Shown: in pieces, positions 54,701 through 62,877 of the stretch
How positions within the stretch are numbered: position 1 is the stretch's first letter
Layout of the letters: each line of letters opens with the position of its first letter
Assembly: GCF_030817595.1 (NCBI RefSeq)
Contig: NZ_JAUSZN010000001.1
Coordinates: 2,240,001-2,304,000 of the forward strand
Direction of reading: 5' to 3'
DNA: 64,000 nucleotides
From: Neobacillus niacini
GTDB taxonomy: Bacteria > Bacillota > Bacilli > Bacillales > Cytobacillaceae
Program-made: the position numbers and the translations under genes
Notes under the pieces: model-generated
What the model was told of the DNA's origin: nothing
The model's input: the letters and a program-made list of their open reading frames with translations, nothing else
The model's database searches: none

Positions 54701-55456
54701 TTATAGGTTATTTATTTGCTTAATACAATCCCTAATAGTATCAATGACTACCATTGGCTCTGATAATTGCGGGAAATGACCGCTGTTTTCTGCAACAATA
54801 TGTTTGCTATTTCGTGACAACGATAGTAATTCTAATTGATTTTCTAGTCGCTTTTTTCTAACTTCCTCTGGCATCATTCGATTTTCTTGTCCACCTGTAA
54901 TTACATAAACAGGTATTTCAGGAAAATCGTCTAATTGATAAATTTGATTCACAGTTTCTTTGACAAAATTAACTTCATTGAATTGTTTATGGGAAGACAA
55001 GGAATCAAACATTGTGAATACCTTATTAATTGCCTTTACTGTTCTACCTTGATATTCATTAAGACTTAAATCTCTCGGATGACTGGATTCTAGGAAGACA
55101 ATACCTGCTGCTTCGTTTGGGTATAGTCGGGCATACAAATTTGCATATAAGCCACCTAGCGAATGTCCAACTAAAATGAATGGAGGTTCAAATCCCGCTA
55201 TTGTTAATGCTTCACGTAGAGTTCTAACAATCGTTAACCCATCTTGGGGTTCTTTCGGTTTATCGCTACCAGTAACACCAAATCGATTATATGAAAATAC
55301 TGATGATGATTCTGAAATTTTTTGTATTATTTTCATCCAACCTTCTATTGGTCCCGAACCACCGTTAATCAAAACTATATTTGGTTTCCCATTCCCACTA
55401 ATATTATATTGTAACTTCCCTCTTGATGTTTCCATTTTATATTTGTCAATTTTCAA
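54701..55456 (-). CDS. Alpha/beta hydrolase
   Basis: About 251 residues of the alpha/beta hydrolase fold. Oxyanion-hole segment VLINGGSGPIEGW near 28, nucleophile in VGHSLGGLYANLY near 95, Asp region VYVITGGQENRM near 185 and His in AENSGHFPQLSEP near 228. TTG at 55456 is the likely start since GAGGTG precedes it by seven bases; a GTG three codons earlier overlaps that site. The family is too broad for a substrate call. Confidence 0.87.
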   Translation of the reverse strand: MKIDKYKMETSRGKLQYNISGNGKPNIVLINGGSGPIEGWMKIIQKISESSSVFSYNRFGVTGSDKPKEPQDGLTIVRTLREALTIAGFEPPFILVGHSLGGLYANLYARLYPNEAAGIVFLESSHPRDLSLNEYQGRTVKAINKVFTMFDSLSSHKQFNEVNFVKETVNQIYQLDDFPEIPVYVITGGQENRMMPEEVRKKRLENQLELLSLSRNSKHIVAENSGHFPQLSEPMVVIDTIRDCIKQINNL

Positions 55457-55589
55457 TGGTAACACCTCACTTTGTTTAGTTCTCCTTAGCCTTATTTACG
55501 TTTTTAGTAAGCAATTGGTTTCATAATAATCCAGGTCAAGCTCCTTTTATGATTCCTTATTCAACTCCCTCAGTTTGATACGAATATCT

Positions 55590-55965
55590 CTTGAATGCTC
55601 ACTTATTCGCAGGATTTCATAACCCTTGTAATTGGATTTAAGGGTAATTAAAATGAGTTCAGATCATCTTGGCTTCGTGAAGGCATAGTTAAATAAAGGA
55701 GTCAGCTACCACTCCATATTTTACCATATAATGCACATCTCCACGCCGCCCCTGGAGGCTTTCCCTCCCATGTCTCAACGGGTCAATTGCCCTTTCATTC
55801 CTTCGTCATACCTATCCAAGGGGTGGAGGCCAGTTATGCTAAACTGATGGGTCACAGTGCCCTTTTGTTGAAGAAACCTGGTACTCCGTGCATATTTGAA
55901 ATCCTACGAATAAGACAACATTCAAAATTTACGATAACTATTTAACTATAAGACTTTTAGTCATA
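55590..55965 (-). ncRNA. Candidate bridge RNA region of the IS1111-type element
   Basis: A 375-bp noncoding stretch between the transposase stop and the end of the element, conserved nearly base for base with 62878-63225. It contains paired arms (CGCCCCTGG near 55757 with CCAAGGGGTG near 55829; GGAGGC with GCCTCC) and the words CTCCCATGTCTCAACGGG and ATTCCTTCGTC. In IS110-family elements such noncoding ends encode the bridge RNA that guides the recombinase to donor and target; in the IS1111 branch it lies downstream of the gene, as here. The assignment is by position and conservation. Confidence 0.6.
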
Positions 55966-55971
55966 CTGCTC

Positions 55972-57246
55972 CTATGCTGCTAATGGGATTGTTTCTTGTA
56001 ATTTATTTGCACAGTAAGATTCGTTTCGCTTAGCTATACCTACAGAAATCCTTGCTAATTTACCGACCAACTTCATGATAGACTTCATTTTCTTCATCTT
56101 CTTGACCTTCACATTATATGCATGGATAGCTTTAAACTCAGGGTTATTCATCACAAGGCTCATGGTTGCTAGGTAGAGGAAACGCCGTAGTCTAGACCTC
56201 CCTCGTTTTGAGAGGACAATCTGCCCTTTCCATTTTCCTGAGCTTGCTTCAGCTAAATGGAGTCCTGCATGGCGTAATAGAGAATTCCCATGAGAAAACC
56301 CACTTAAATCTCCAGCCTCTCCTAAAATGCCAGCTAATGAAATTTCACTTATACCTTTAATCATAAGCAGCTTTCTTGCAAATGGTATTTTATTGAGAAC
56401 TTCTTTAACTTGTTGTTCAACTCTTTCGAGTTGTTTTATAGCGAGGTCATACTCCTCCAGTAATTGTTCTAAATGGAACTTATAAGCGTCCAATGCTTGT
56501 CCAGTTCCAATCGAGGATTTTGCTAGATTGATTAGTAATTGAGCCTTTTTGGGTCCTGGTTGTCGCTGCATTATAGACTTCCATCCCCTCATGACATCTA
56601 GAGGCTCAAAGGAAGCTATTTCATTAGGAGTAGGAAATAATCGGAGGGTTGCGATTGCCCCTTTACAAGTAACATCTTTAAATACTTGTCTAAGTTCTGG
56701 AAACACAATATCTACCCATCTATGGATCTGATTGGTAGAGCTTACGAGACGTTTAACAATCACGTCACGATTAGAAATTAAAACTCTGAGTTTCTCAAAG
56801 GATTCAGATGAAGGGCGAACAAAGGAATAATAGCCGTTTTTCACCATATCAGCGATAACGAGTGCATCTTTTTTATCACTCTTTGACTGAGTGTTATCAC
56901 GATTCTCCTTGTTTCTCTTTACTAGATGGGGATTGACTGTTACTACCTCAATTTTTTGTTTAACAAGCCATTTAGATAGGTTTTTCCAGTAATGGCCAGT
57001 GGGTTCCATACCTACTATTGTGGAATCTAGGTTTTTTAGTTTCTTTAACTTTTCAATCCAATTTTTCAGTTTAACAAACCCCTCTTCATTATTTACAAAT
57101 GTAAGGGGATCTCCCACTACAATTCCACGGAAGTTTACAGCTCGAGCAACGTGAAATTGTTGAGCAATGTCTACACCAACAATAAGATGTGTATCGGAAA
57201 TTCTTTCTATTAGTTGATTTTGTTTGTCTTGCATTTTAAAATTCAT
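55972..57246 (-). CDS. IS110-family transposase (DEDD/serine recombinase)
   Basis: 424 residues. The RuvC-like DEDD domain shows LIVGVDIAQQFHVARA near 22 (first Asp), VGMEPTGHYW near 78 (Glu) and KSDKKDALVIADM near 120 (two Asp). A coiled segment (about 255-300) leads to the Transposase_20 domain with LLMIKGISEISLAGILGEAG and the catalytic serine in EASSGKWKGQ near 350. ATG follows AAGGAGGAAGCCC. The frame is intact, so the element may be active. Confidence 0.93.
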   Translation of the reverse strand: MNFKMQDKQNQLIERISDTHLIVGVDIAQQFHVARAVNFRGIVVGDPLTFVNNEEGFVKLKNWIEKLKKLKNLDSTIVGMEPTGHYWKNLSKWLVKQKIEVVTVNPHLVKRNKENRDNTQSKSDKKDALVIADMVKNGYYSFVRPSSESFEKLRVLISNRDVIVKRLVSSTNQIHRWVDIVFPELRQVFKDVTCKGAIATLRLFPTPNEIASFEPLDVMRGWKSIMQRQPGPKKAQLLINLAKSSIGTGQALDAYKFHLEQLLEEYDLAIKQLERVEQQVKEVLNKIPFARKLLMIKGISEISLAGILGEAGDLSGFSHGNSLLRHAGLHLAEASSGKWKGQIVLSKRGRSRLRRFLYLATMSLVMNNPEFKAIHAYNVKVKKMKKMKSIMKLVGKLARISVGIAKRNESYCANKLQETIPLAA

Positions 57247-57342
57247 AGTAGGGCTTCCTCCTTAAGAGTTGAGTTAGAGTGGTGTCTATACTCATATCTT
57301 ACTGAGGGGCCTTATTTTTTTCAAACCTGATAATTAACGATC

Positions 57343-57453
57343 TACAGGAATGCTAAACTGCAACCGTTAGTGAAACAACGAAAAAAGGCTGCCGAAGCAG
57401 CGAAATCATTATTGAGCTAACGCCCCCTTTAGTTTAAGTTCAATCATTCACAA
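57343..57453 (-). repeat. Dispersed repeat copy 5
   Basis: CAGGAATGCTAAACTGCAACCG TTAGT, hairpin GGCTGCCGAAGCAGC, then CGCCCCCTTTAGTTTAAG and ATTCACAA. On the minus strand the hairpin is followed by TTTTTTC, so it ends the HPP gene. It begins about 15 bp from the end of the IS. Confidence 0.82.
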
Positions 57454-57589
57454 ACAAGCATTTTTGAGAAAAGCGAAGTATTTTCCTACTGATTTTACTT
57501 TGTACCTGCTGAAATGATTTTTATGGAGATTAAATAGGTTTTAGACACTGGCTCTACACTTAAACTTGAAAGATTCAAGGGCTTATTTG

Positions 57590-58159
57590 TTAGACCCAAA
57601 ACACAGGATAATTTCTATCGCTTCTCAAATTGTTAATCAATAGTGCGACCAACACAATGACAATGGAGCCTGATAATACTGGTGTAAATAAATATTCCCA
57701 TGTATGACTCCCAATGATCACAATAATCGGATCAGCTCCAGCTGGGGGATGCGTGGTTTTGGTTAACATCATCAAACTAATCGCTAATCCGACTCCCAGA
57801 GCAAGAGACCAAGGCTCATTTCCAAATACATGATAAACCATTATTCCAACTAAAGTGGAAATGAAATGTCCTCCAATGATATTTCTTGGTTGTGATAAAG
57901 GAGAGTTCCAAAGAGAAAAAGCCAAAACACAACTTGCTCCAAATGAAGCAATTAACCATGGAGATGATGTAGAAATGGCTAATAAACTCAAAATAAAAAT
58001 AGTAATTGTACCACCTATAAATCCAGTTAAAATATCTTTCGTATTTACTTTTAAAGGACTCTTTCCTTTTCCCCTCAATTTAATTAGGTAGGCAGGAACC
58101 TTAGATTGCGTTATGTCTTCTGGTTGCTCTTTTTTTGCTAAATTTCCTTCTGTAATCAA
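57590..58159 (-). CDS. HPP-family membrane protein
   Basis: 189 residues with a hydrophilic head of about 40 residues and four membrane segments. The name-giving motif appears in KTTHPPAGADPI near 138, and SPWLIASFGASCVLAFSLW near 68 and SQPRNIIGGHFISTLVG near 92 are family blocks. Plant and cyanobacterial members transport nitrite, but the function of bacterial ones is mostly open. The start is TTG after AGGGAGAG. Confidence 0.88.
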   Translation of the reverse strand: MITEGNLAKKEQPEDITQSKVPAYLIKLRGKGKSPLKVNTKDILTGFIGGTITIFILSLLAISTSSPWLIASFGASCVLAFSLWNSPLSQPRNIIGGHFISTLVGIMVYHVFGNEPWSLALGVGLAISLMMLTKTTHPPAGADPIIVIIGSHTWEYLFTPVLSGSIVIVLVALLINNLRSDRNYPVFWV

Positions 58160-58219
58160 ATTAAATCTCTCCCTTCCTAAAAAATCCCCTAAATTATATT
58201 ACTATATTTATAAGTAAAA

Positions 58220-58288
58220 ATAAATAAGGACCCACATTAATCCTTATTTAACTAAAGCACCCATTCGTATTAGTTGAACAAGGAAAAT
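58220..58288 (-). repeat. Dispersed repeat copy 6
   Basis: Hairpin AATAAGGACCC...TCCTTATT, then AACTAAAGCACCCATTCGTA and TTAGTTGAACAAGGAAAA. On the minus strand T residues follow. It lies just after the acetyltransferase stop. Confidence 0.75.
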
Positions 58289-58707
58289 TACTCTAAATAC
58301 TCATCACTTAGTCTTGGATTTAAATACCTTGCCATTCCAGTTTTCAGTTTTTTTAATCCAAGTTTTCGATAAAATCCTTCATTACCAGTTGTTGATATTA
58401 AATGAACACAAGAAACATTACTTAGCTTATCCAGTAAAAACTCCATAATTTTTTTAGCTATTCCTTGCCTTTGAAAATCTCGATGAACCACTACATCATA
58501 AATTGCAGCATTAAACACGCCATCTGTCATCCCTCTACCAATACCAATAATTCTACCATTTACTTTAACTAATGCTATGACATTACTTGCTTCGTATACT
58601 TGTTTAATTATCTCAGTTGTATGCTTCGTCCACCCAACAGACGCATAAACTTCCTTCATTTCATCGAGATTTGCATTGGTTAAATCACTATGAATTTCTA
58701 TATTCAC
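58288..58707 (-). CDS. GNAT N-acetyltransferase
   Basis: 139 residues with the GNAT core: ALVKVNGRIIGIGRG near 45, AAIYDVVVHRDFQRQGIAKK near 65 (acetyl-CoA loop RQGIAK) and GFYRKLGLKKLKTGMARYL at the end. I use GTG 58707 because GGGGGGAG lies four to eight bases ahead; the long upstream frame overlaps the preceding gene. The stop of that gene (58709) is one base away, so translation is coupled. Confidence 0.87.
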   Translation of the reverse strand: MNIEIHSDLTNANLDEMKEVYASVGWTKHTTEIIKQVYEASNVIALVKVNGRIIGIGRGMTDGVFNAAIYDVVVHRDFQRQGIAKKIMEFLLDKLSNVSCVHLISTTGNEGFYRKLGLKKLKTGMARYLNPRLSDEYLE

Positions 58708-58708
58708 A

Positions 58709-59302
58709 CTACTCCCCCCTACGAAAACGATCAAAACCATATAATACCCTTTGGATAGCATGGTGATTTTGTAAGAATAAATACGGAGAATCAAATGGTG
58801 CAATAGCAATAACATAAGGTTTACCCTTTACATGCGGTAGCTTTTTGTAAGAGTATGTGTATTTACGTGACTTTCCAATAAATGCATTAGCCAATCGCAA
58901 TGTAGCGTTATCCACTATTTTTTCTTTAGTCCATTCATTAAGTTCTTCTTCCGAATAATTTTTTTGCCATTCAGGAGTTTCATCTTTTGCATGGCTTGCA
59001 ATAGTAGCTTCAATAAGGAAACCATTGTCCCCTTCAACCACAAAATCCGGACGATCATAATAGTTAACAACAAACCCCAATTCCTTTAGTGTGGCAAAGA
59101 GATAAAGTTCCCAAAAAGAAGAATTAAACGTTGTCTGAAATTCTTTAACGAATTTATGATCACGATCCACGAATCCCTCTGCCCAATTCTTTATTAAATC
59201 CCGTGCAAAAGGCAATTCCTCATTTGTAATATTTAGGAAATTTGGGTTAAGTTTATCCTCCGGATAAAGTGCGTTAAATAGTAAATCTTTAATATCTTTC
59301 AT
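58709..59302 (-). CDS. Unknown protein with a possible PD-(D/E)xK nuclease core
   Basis: 197 residues. SFWELYLFATLKELGFVVNY, then RPDFVVEGDNGFLIEATIAS near 85-105, gives the helix, Asp, spaced Glu-x-Thr pattern of PD-(D/E)xK nucleases, with Glu in the last position and Thr where Lys is usual. KPYVIAIAPFDSPYLFLQNH follows near 165. The end GFDRFRRGE overlaps the ribosome binding site of the acetyltransferase and looks abrupt, so the gene may be truncated. Function unproven. Confidence 0.6.
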   Translation of the reverse strand: MKDIKDLLFNALYPEDKLNPNFLNITNEELPFARDLIKNWAEGFVDRDHKFVKEFQTTFNSSFWELYLFATLKELGFVVNYYDRPDFVVEGDNGFLIEATIASHAKDETPEWQKNYSEEELNEWTKEKIVDNATLRLANAFIGKSRKYTYSYKKLPHVKGKPYVIAIAPFDSPYLFLQNHHAIQRVLYGFDRFRRGE

Positions 59303-59654
59303 ACAACTACTCTTTTAATAGGAAAATAAGTTCATTTTAGCAAAAAAAGGTTTTTGTGGCATCCCTCGAAGAAATGATGATATAGTGGAAAATCAAATTT
59401 GAAGATATAAACAGAAAAAGCGGATTCTCCCTTCGACCGTGTTCGTCGAATGTTTCCGGCTTATTCTAAGAAGGAAGCGAACGCCTCTGTTCTAAATGGA
59501 AAGCCAGGTTTCTTTCTTCCGCTGTAGTTTTTGCAGGAGCTGCTGCCACTTCAGCCTCATTCTTTTGGTACCTAAACAGTGTAAAATAACGCTTAAAATC
59601 GGTGGTGGCACATTGCCTTCTTCAACTATAGCAACACATTAGTTTAACAAAAAG
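59303..59654. other. Intergenic region with a coding-like scrap
   Basis: Around 59490-59590 the plus strand reads SKWKARFLSSAVVFAGAAAT then SASFFWYLNSVK and stop, a plausible end of a membrane protein without any start. The stretch also holds an imperfect hairpin. No intact gene. Confidence 0.4.
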
Positions 59655-60257
59655 TTATTTTGTCTTTTTGATATATATTTTCGGTGTATAAAATTTCAAT
59701 ATATGAATGAGTTGATCTCCCATATACGAAGAGGATTGTGCAAAATCATTTTCAATCCATTCTAGAATCAATCCTATAATACCATGTATTCGATAGGTGC
59801 TAAAAAGTTGGATATCAATAGCAGGGTCTATTTCAGTAGTCAGGAAACCAAATTCTTCTCTGAATAACTTGTCCAATCTTTTTGTCATTTTCTCATGAAA
59901 ATTATAGTTTGTTGTTGGACGTAACATAAGCTTATAGAATCTTTTGTTTTCTAAGAAATGATCGAATAAGATAATTGAATTTGAAGGTAATTCATTGAAA
60001 TCTACGACTGATAAATAGAGATATGGTTTCCGAAAGGCTTCTGTCATTTTTTCAAACATCTCTTCAATGATTTCATCTAGTAAATCTTCCTTTTTTTCAT
60101 AATGTGCATAAAAGGTACCTCGATTGAAATCCGCAGCCTTTACAATCTCCGTTATTGTAATGTCATGAAAGCTTTTTTCCTCCATTAACGATAATACAAC
60201 TTCTCTAAACTTCTCTTTTGTTCTTTTTACACGTTTGTCTGGGTGTTGAATAGACAT
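59655..60257 (-). CDS. TetR/AcrR-family transcriptional regulator
   Basis: 200 residues from ATG 60257 (after AAGAAGGTG). The HTH reads ITITEIVKAADFNRGTFYAH with YEKKEDLLDEI, standard TetR; the C-terminal part (about 75-195) is the helical ligand and dimer domain of the TetR_C_14-like kind (LMLRPTTNYNFHEKMTKRL). It is divergent from the SDR gene at 60437 and probably represses it and itself. Confidence 0.9.
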   Translation of the reverse strand: MSIQHPDKRVKRTKEKFREVVLSLMEEKSFHDITITEIVKAADFNRGTFYAHYEKKEDLLDEIIEEMFEKMTEAFRKPYLYLSVVDFNELPSNSIILFDHFLENKRFYKLMLRPTTNYNFHEKMTKRLDKLFREEFGFLTTEIDPAIDIQLFSTYRIHGIIGLILEWIENDFAQSSSYMGDQLIHILKFYTPKIYIKKTK

Positions 60258-60281
60258 TCCAAAGCACCTTCTTACACTTTT

Positions 60282-60306
60282 AACATACAAAATCGATACA
60301 TATGTT
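60282..60306. promoter_or_regulatory. Dyad in the TetR/SDR divergent region
   Basis: AACATA-N13-TATGTT lies 25 bp upstream of the tetR start and 130 bp upstream of the dehydrogenase. It fits a TetR operator in size, but is only one candidate. Confidence 0.4.
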
Positions 60307-60436
60307 GATTATCATACATTTTTATTATTATTGCATATTGAAGCCCTTTCACTCATGTTTTATGCTTAAATTGTTCAATATATCTTGAAATAAGGATATA
60401 TTCTCATTCATATTCAACATAAGGGGGAAGGTCAAC

Positions 60437-61210
60437 ATGGCAAGATTTGAAGGTAAAACAGTCATTGTTACAGGTGCAGCAGGCGGTATCGGGAAAGAAG
60501 TCGTACGAAAATTAGCTAACGAACAAGCGAAAGTTGTATTAGTTGATTTAAATGAAGACGCTATCAAAGCCTTTCAAGCTGAGCTTGGTTTAACAGAAGA
60601 AAATAGCTTAGTGGTAAAAGCGGATGTTTCTAATGAAGAAAATGTTAAAAATTATGTGGAGCAAACAATTTCTAAATTTGGTCGCATTGATGGCTTTGTA
60701 AACAACGCAGGCGTTGAAGGTCCAGCTAAACCACTTGAAGAAGTTACAGAAAAAGATTTTGATTTCGTCTACGGTATTAATGTAAAAGGCGTACTTTTCG
60801 GTCTTAAATATGTATTACCGATTATGAAAGGACAAAAATCTGGTGCAATCGTCAATACTGCATCAGTAGCTGGGTTAATTGGTTCACCAAGCATGGTATT
60901 ATACAACTCTTCTAAACACGCTGTAATGGGTATTAATAAAGTTGCAGCATTAGAAGCAGCTGCATTTAACGTTCGTGTAAATACAGTAAACCCAGGTGTA
61001 ATTAATACACAAATGATGCGTAAAATTGAAGCAAATGTTGCGCCAGGTGCAGCAGAAGCAGCACAAGCAGCTTATAACGATGCAGTACCAATGAAACGCT
61101 ACGGTGAACCTGAAGAAGTAGCTAACGTAATTGCGTTTTTACTTTCTGACGAAGCTTCATACGTAAGCTCATCTTCATTCACTATCGATGGTGCTTTATA
61201 TAACGTGTAA
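60437..61210 (+). CDS. Short-chain dehydrogenase/reductase
   Basis: 257-residue SDR. NAD(P) motif TGAAGGIGKE near 12, NNAGVEG near 91, catalytic Ser in NTASVAGL near 143 and YNSSKHAVMG near 157 (Tyr, Lys), PG motif VNPGVINTQMM near 187. ATG follows AAGGGGGAAGGTCAAC. The Asp of VLVDLNED near 35 suggests NAD over NADP. Controlled by the adjacent TetR protein (inference), perhaps for detoxification of an aldehyde or ketone. Confidence 0.9.
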   Translation: MARFEGKTVIVTGAAGGIGKEVVRKLANEQAKVVLVDLNEDAIKAFQAELGLTEENSLVVKADVSNEENVKNYVEQTISKFGRIDGFVNNAGVEGPAKPLEEVTEKDFDFVYGINVKGVLFGLKYVLPIMKGQKSGAIVNTASVAGLIGSPSMVLYNSSKHAVMGINKVAALEAAAFNVRVNTVNPGVINTQMMRKIEANVAPGAAEAAQAAYNDAVPMKRYGEPEEVANVIAFLLSDEASYVSSSSFTIDGALYNV

Positions 61211-61264
61211 TTGATCACGGAAGTCCTATTTGGACCCTCCGAGGTAAAGTTCCTCATAATGAGA

Positions 61265-61310
61265 ATGCATGAATGTTGATATAGCAGCATTCATGCGTTT
61301 TGCTTTTCTT
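61265..61310 (+). terminator. Terminator of the SDR gene
   Basis: GCATGAATG (61267-61275) and CATTCATGC (61288-61296), then GTTTTGCTTTTC. Confidence 0.82.
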
Positions 61311-61410
61311 AGGAATTCAGATGAAATACCCCTTCAGCCACTATTTTTATGTGTATAGAATATGAGGTACAAAATGTAACTCAGTTTTAACATTTTTTTC
61401 TTTTCGACTA

Positions 61411-61502
61411 ACCCGTCCCTTTAGTTCAATAAAAAAAGCTGCCAGAATTGGCAGATAGATCTTTATTTAATGCCCTTGTACTTTAAGTACAATTCTTCAC
61501 AT
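61411..61502 (-). repeat. Dispersed repeat copy 7
   Basis: ACCCGTCCCTTTAGTTCAAT, hairpin GCTGCCAGAATTGGCAG, then TTTATTTAATGCCCTTGTAC, TTTAAGTACAATTCTTCACA. Confidence 0.8.
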
Positions 61503-61504
61503 TC

Positions 61505-61595
61505 TACCTCGTTAGTACAACAAGGAAAAAGATCGCCGCAGCGATCTCCTTCTTTAACTCTAGCTCCCGTTTGTTTAAGCACATTACTTCACAAT
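61505..61595 (-). repeat. Dispersed repeat copy 8
   Basis: TACCTCGTTAGTACAACAAG, hairpin GATCGCCGCAGCGATC (perfect), CTTTAACTCTAGCTCCCG, TTTGTTTAAGCACATTAC and TTCACAA. The last bases contain the stop codon of the 41-residue gene on the minus strand, so the repeat starts right at that gene's end and brings its terminator. Confidence 0.85.
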
Positions 61596-61714
61596 TTCTT
61601 CTTTGCGTTTTTTTGGTTTTCTTTCGGTTTTCTGATTAGTACCAATAATGCTATAACAAAACAAATCATTAGAATTATATTTAAGCTCCAACCGAAACTA
61701 TCAATATACTGCAT
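61589..61714 (-). CDS. 41-residue single-pass membrane protein
   Basis: MQYIDSFGWSLNIILMICFV then IALLVLIRKPKENQKNAKKKL: a short head, one membrane helix (about 10-27) and a strongly basic tail. GAGGAGG lies six to nine bases ahead of ATG 61714, a first-class ribosome binding site, which supports it over the longer plus-strand frame here. Its stop overlaps repeat copy 8. Function unknown. Confidence 0.7.
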   Translation of the reverse strand: MQYIDSFGWSLNIILMICFVIALLVLIRKPKENQKNAKKKL

Positions 61715-61956
61715 TACCCTTCCTCCTCAGATATGTTTTGTTCACTTTAGCATGATTAATGTGCTAGTTGGTTGTTTTCTACAAAAGAAGATAAAACGTT
61801 ACAATTTTTTCTATCAAGATCCGGTGGCTGTAATTCCCATAATAAAACACCACCCTTCCCCTATTACAAAATGTAGAGAAAGGACGGTGCTTGGCTTTCA
61901 TTATTTATTTTCAATCAATGTAAGTTAATGTAGCAACACCAATGTTTTAGCTGCAA

Positions 61957-62011
61957 TTAGCATCCCTTATTGAAGGAATGCACCCGATAGTTTAAGTACA
62001 ATATATCACAA
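61957..62011 (-). repeat. Dispersed repeat copy 9
   Basis: Hairpin GCATCCCTTATTGAAGGAATGC, then ACCCGATAGTTTAAGTAC and AATATATCACAA. The hairpin differs in sequence from the other copies but holds the same place relative to the box. Confidence 0.78.
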
Positions 62012-62106
62012 TCGTTTTTATAATTTGAATAGATTGTCGTAACAGTCGTACCATGTCGATTAGAGGTGTATTTTCAGGATAGCTTAAGAAGGAGTTCTAC
62101 GTTAAA

Positions 62107-62784
62107 TCAACTCATATGAATGTCATTGCCATACTGAATCAATTGTAGTTTCCTTGCCAAAGATTGGGATGCGAAATTGTCACAAGAGGTGCTATATAGA
62201 GCAGTTCTTCCTTGTTTTTGTACCTCTGAAGCCCAAACATTTGTAACATCTGCACCGTATGCTCTTCCTCGGTAATCCTCATGTGTAAATACACTTGCTT
62301 CGGCTGCTTTTGAGGTCTGCCTTGCACTACAACAAATTGAAACAGGTATATTATCTTCAACTATTACAAAACAAGGTTGCTTATTCTCAAAATCCTCAAA
62401 TGTATATGGAAAATGAGGCTTTAAAATTTCTTTGTTTTTATTAGTTACTATAATTGCTTTTGTACATGTCCTGTCCCTGACATCGGGAAACACATACGCT
62501 GGTCCAATCCATAAATTATTTACTATACGGTCTATGCTTAAAACCTTTATTACTTCTCCTAGATGAGCACCAGGATTTGACCCTATAACTTGTTCTAACT
62601 TCTTTACAAGGCTATCATCCAGCGATTTTGAAAACCTTACTACACTACCCAATCTGGTGGAACCAATAAAAATTCGTGGTGCAACATCGTATGGTATTTC
62701 ATTAACGACTGTCATTCTATTTTCAGTATCGTGTCTAAATAGCACATTTACATGATGTACCATCAATTCTAAATTAGATAGCAT
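62107..62784 (-). CDS. GNAT-like N-acetyltransferase
   Basis: 225 residues. The C-terminal half holds the GNAT fold: FVIVEDNIPVSICCSARQTS near 145, EASVFTHEDYRGRAYGADVT near 167 (RGRAYGADV as acetyl-CoA loop) and ALYSTSCDNFASQSLARKL near 200. The N-terminal half (about 1-120) is an additional domain of unclear fold, as in FR47/GNAT_acetyltran proteins. ATG follows GGGGGGAATGTAA. Substrate unknown. Confidence 0.8.
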   Translation of the reverse strand: MLSNLELMVHHVNVLFRHDTENRMTVVNEIPYDVAPRIFIGSTRLGSVVRFSKSLDDSLVKKLEQVIGSNPGAHLGEVIKVLSIDRIVNNLWIGPAYVFPDVRDRTCTKAIIVTNKNKEILKPHFPYTFEDFENKQPCFVIVEDNIPVSICCSARQTSKAAEASVFTHEDYRGRAYGADVTNVWASEVQKQGRTALYSTSCDNFASQSLARKLQLIQYGNDIHMS

Positions 62785-62877
62785 TTACATTCCCCCCAAT
62801 AACTCCATCAATCCAATATTCAAGAAGTTACTGTTGTTTCCCTGCTTTTTTAAACTCCCTCAGATTGATACGAATAT

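Larger units (their letters stand above)
55563..57330 (-). mobile_element. Complete IS110-family (IS1111-type) insertion sequence
   Basis: About 1.77 kb with one transposase gene and a long noncoding end downstream of it. CCCTCAGTTTGATACGAATA (from 55567) and, on the other strand, CCCTCAGTAAGATATGAGTA (from 57308) are subterminal inverted repeats, a feature of the IS1111 branch. The same gene and noncoding end recur at 62853 to the window end. Exact ends are estimated. Confidence 0.85.

Noticed and set aside
61470..61928. 152-codon plus-strand frame
   Set aside because: It runs through repeat copies 7 and 8, has no ribosome binding site and a residue mix typical of non-coding DNA. The minus-strand 41-residue gene with a strong ribosome binding site explains the region better.
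48633..62011. Integron attC array
   Set aside because: I tested the boxes against the GTTRRRY/RYYYAAC core sites; only one copy fits and there is no integron integrase in view, so the attC name is not justified, only the analogy.
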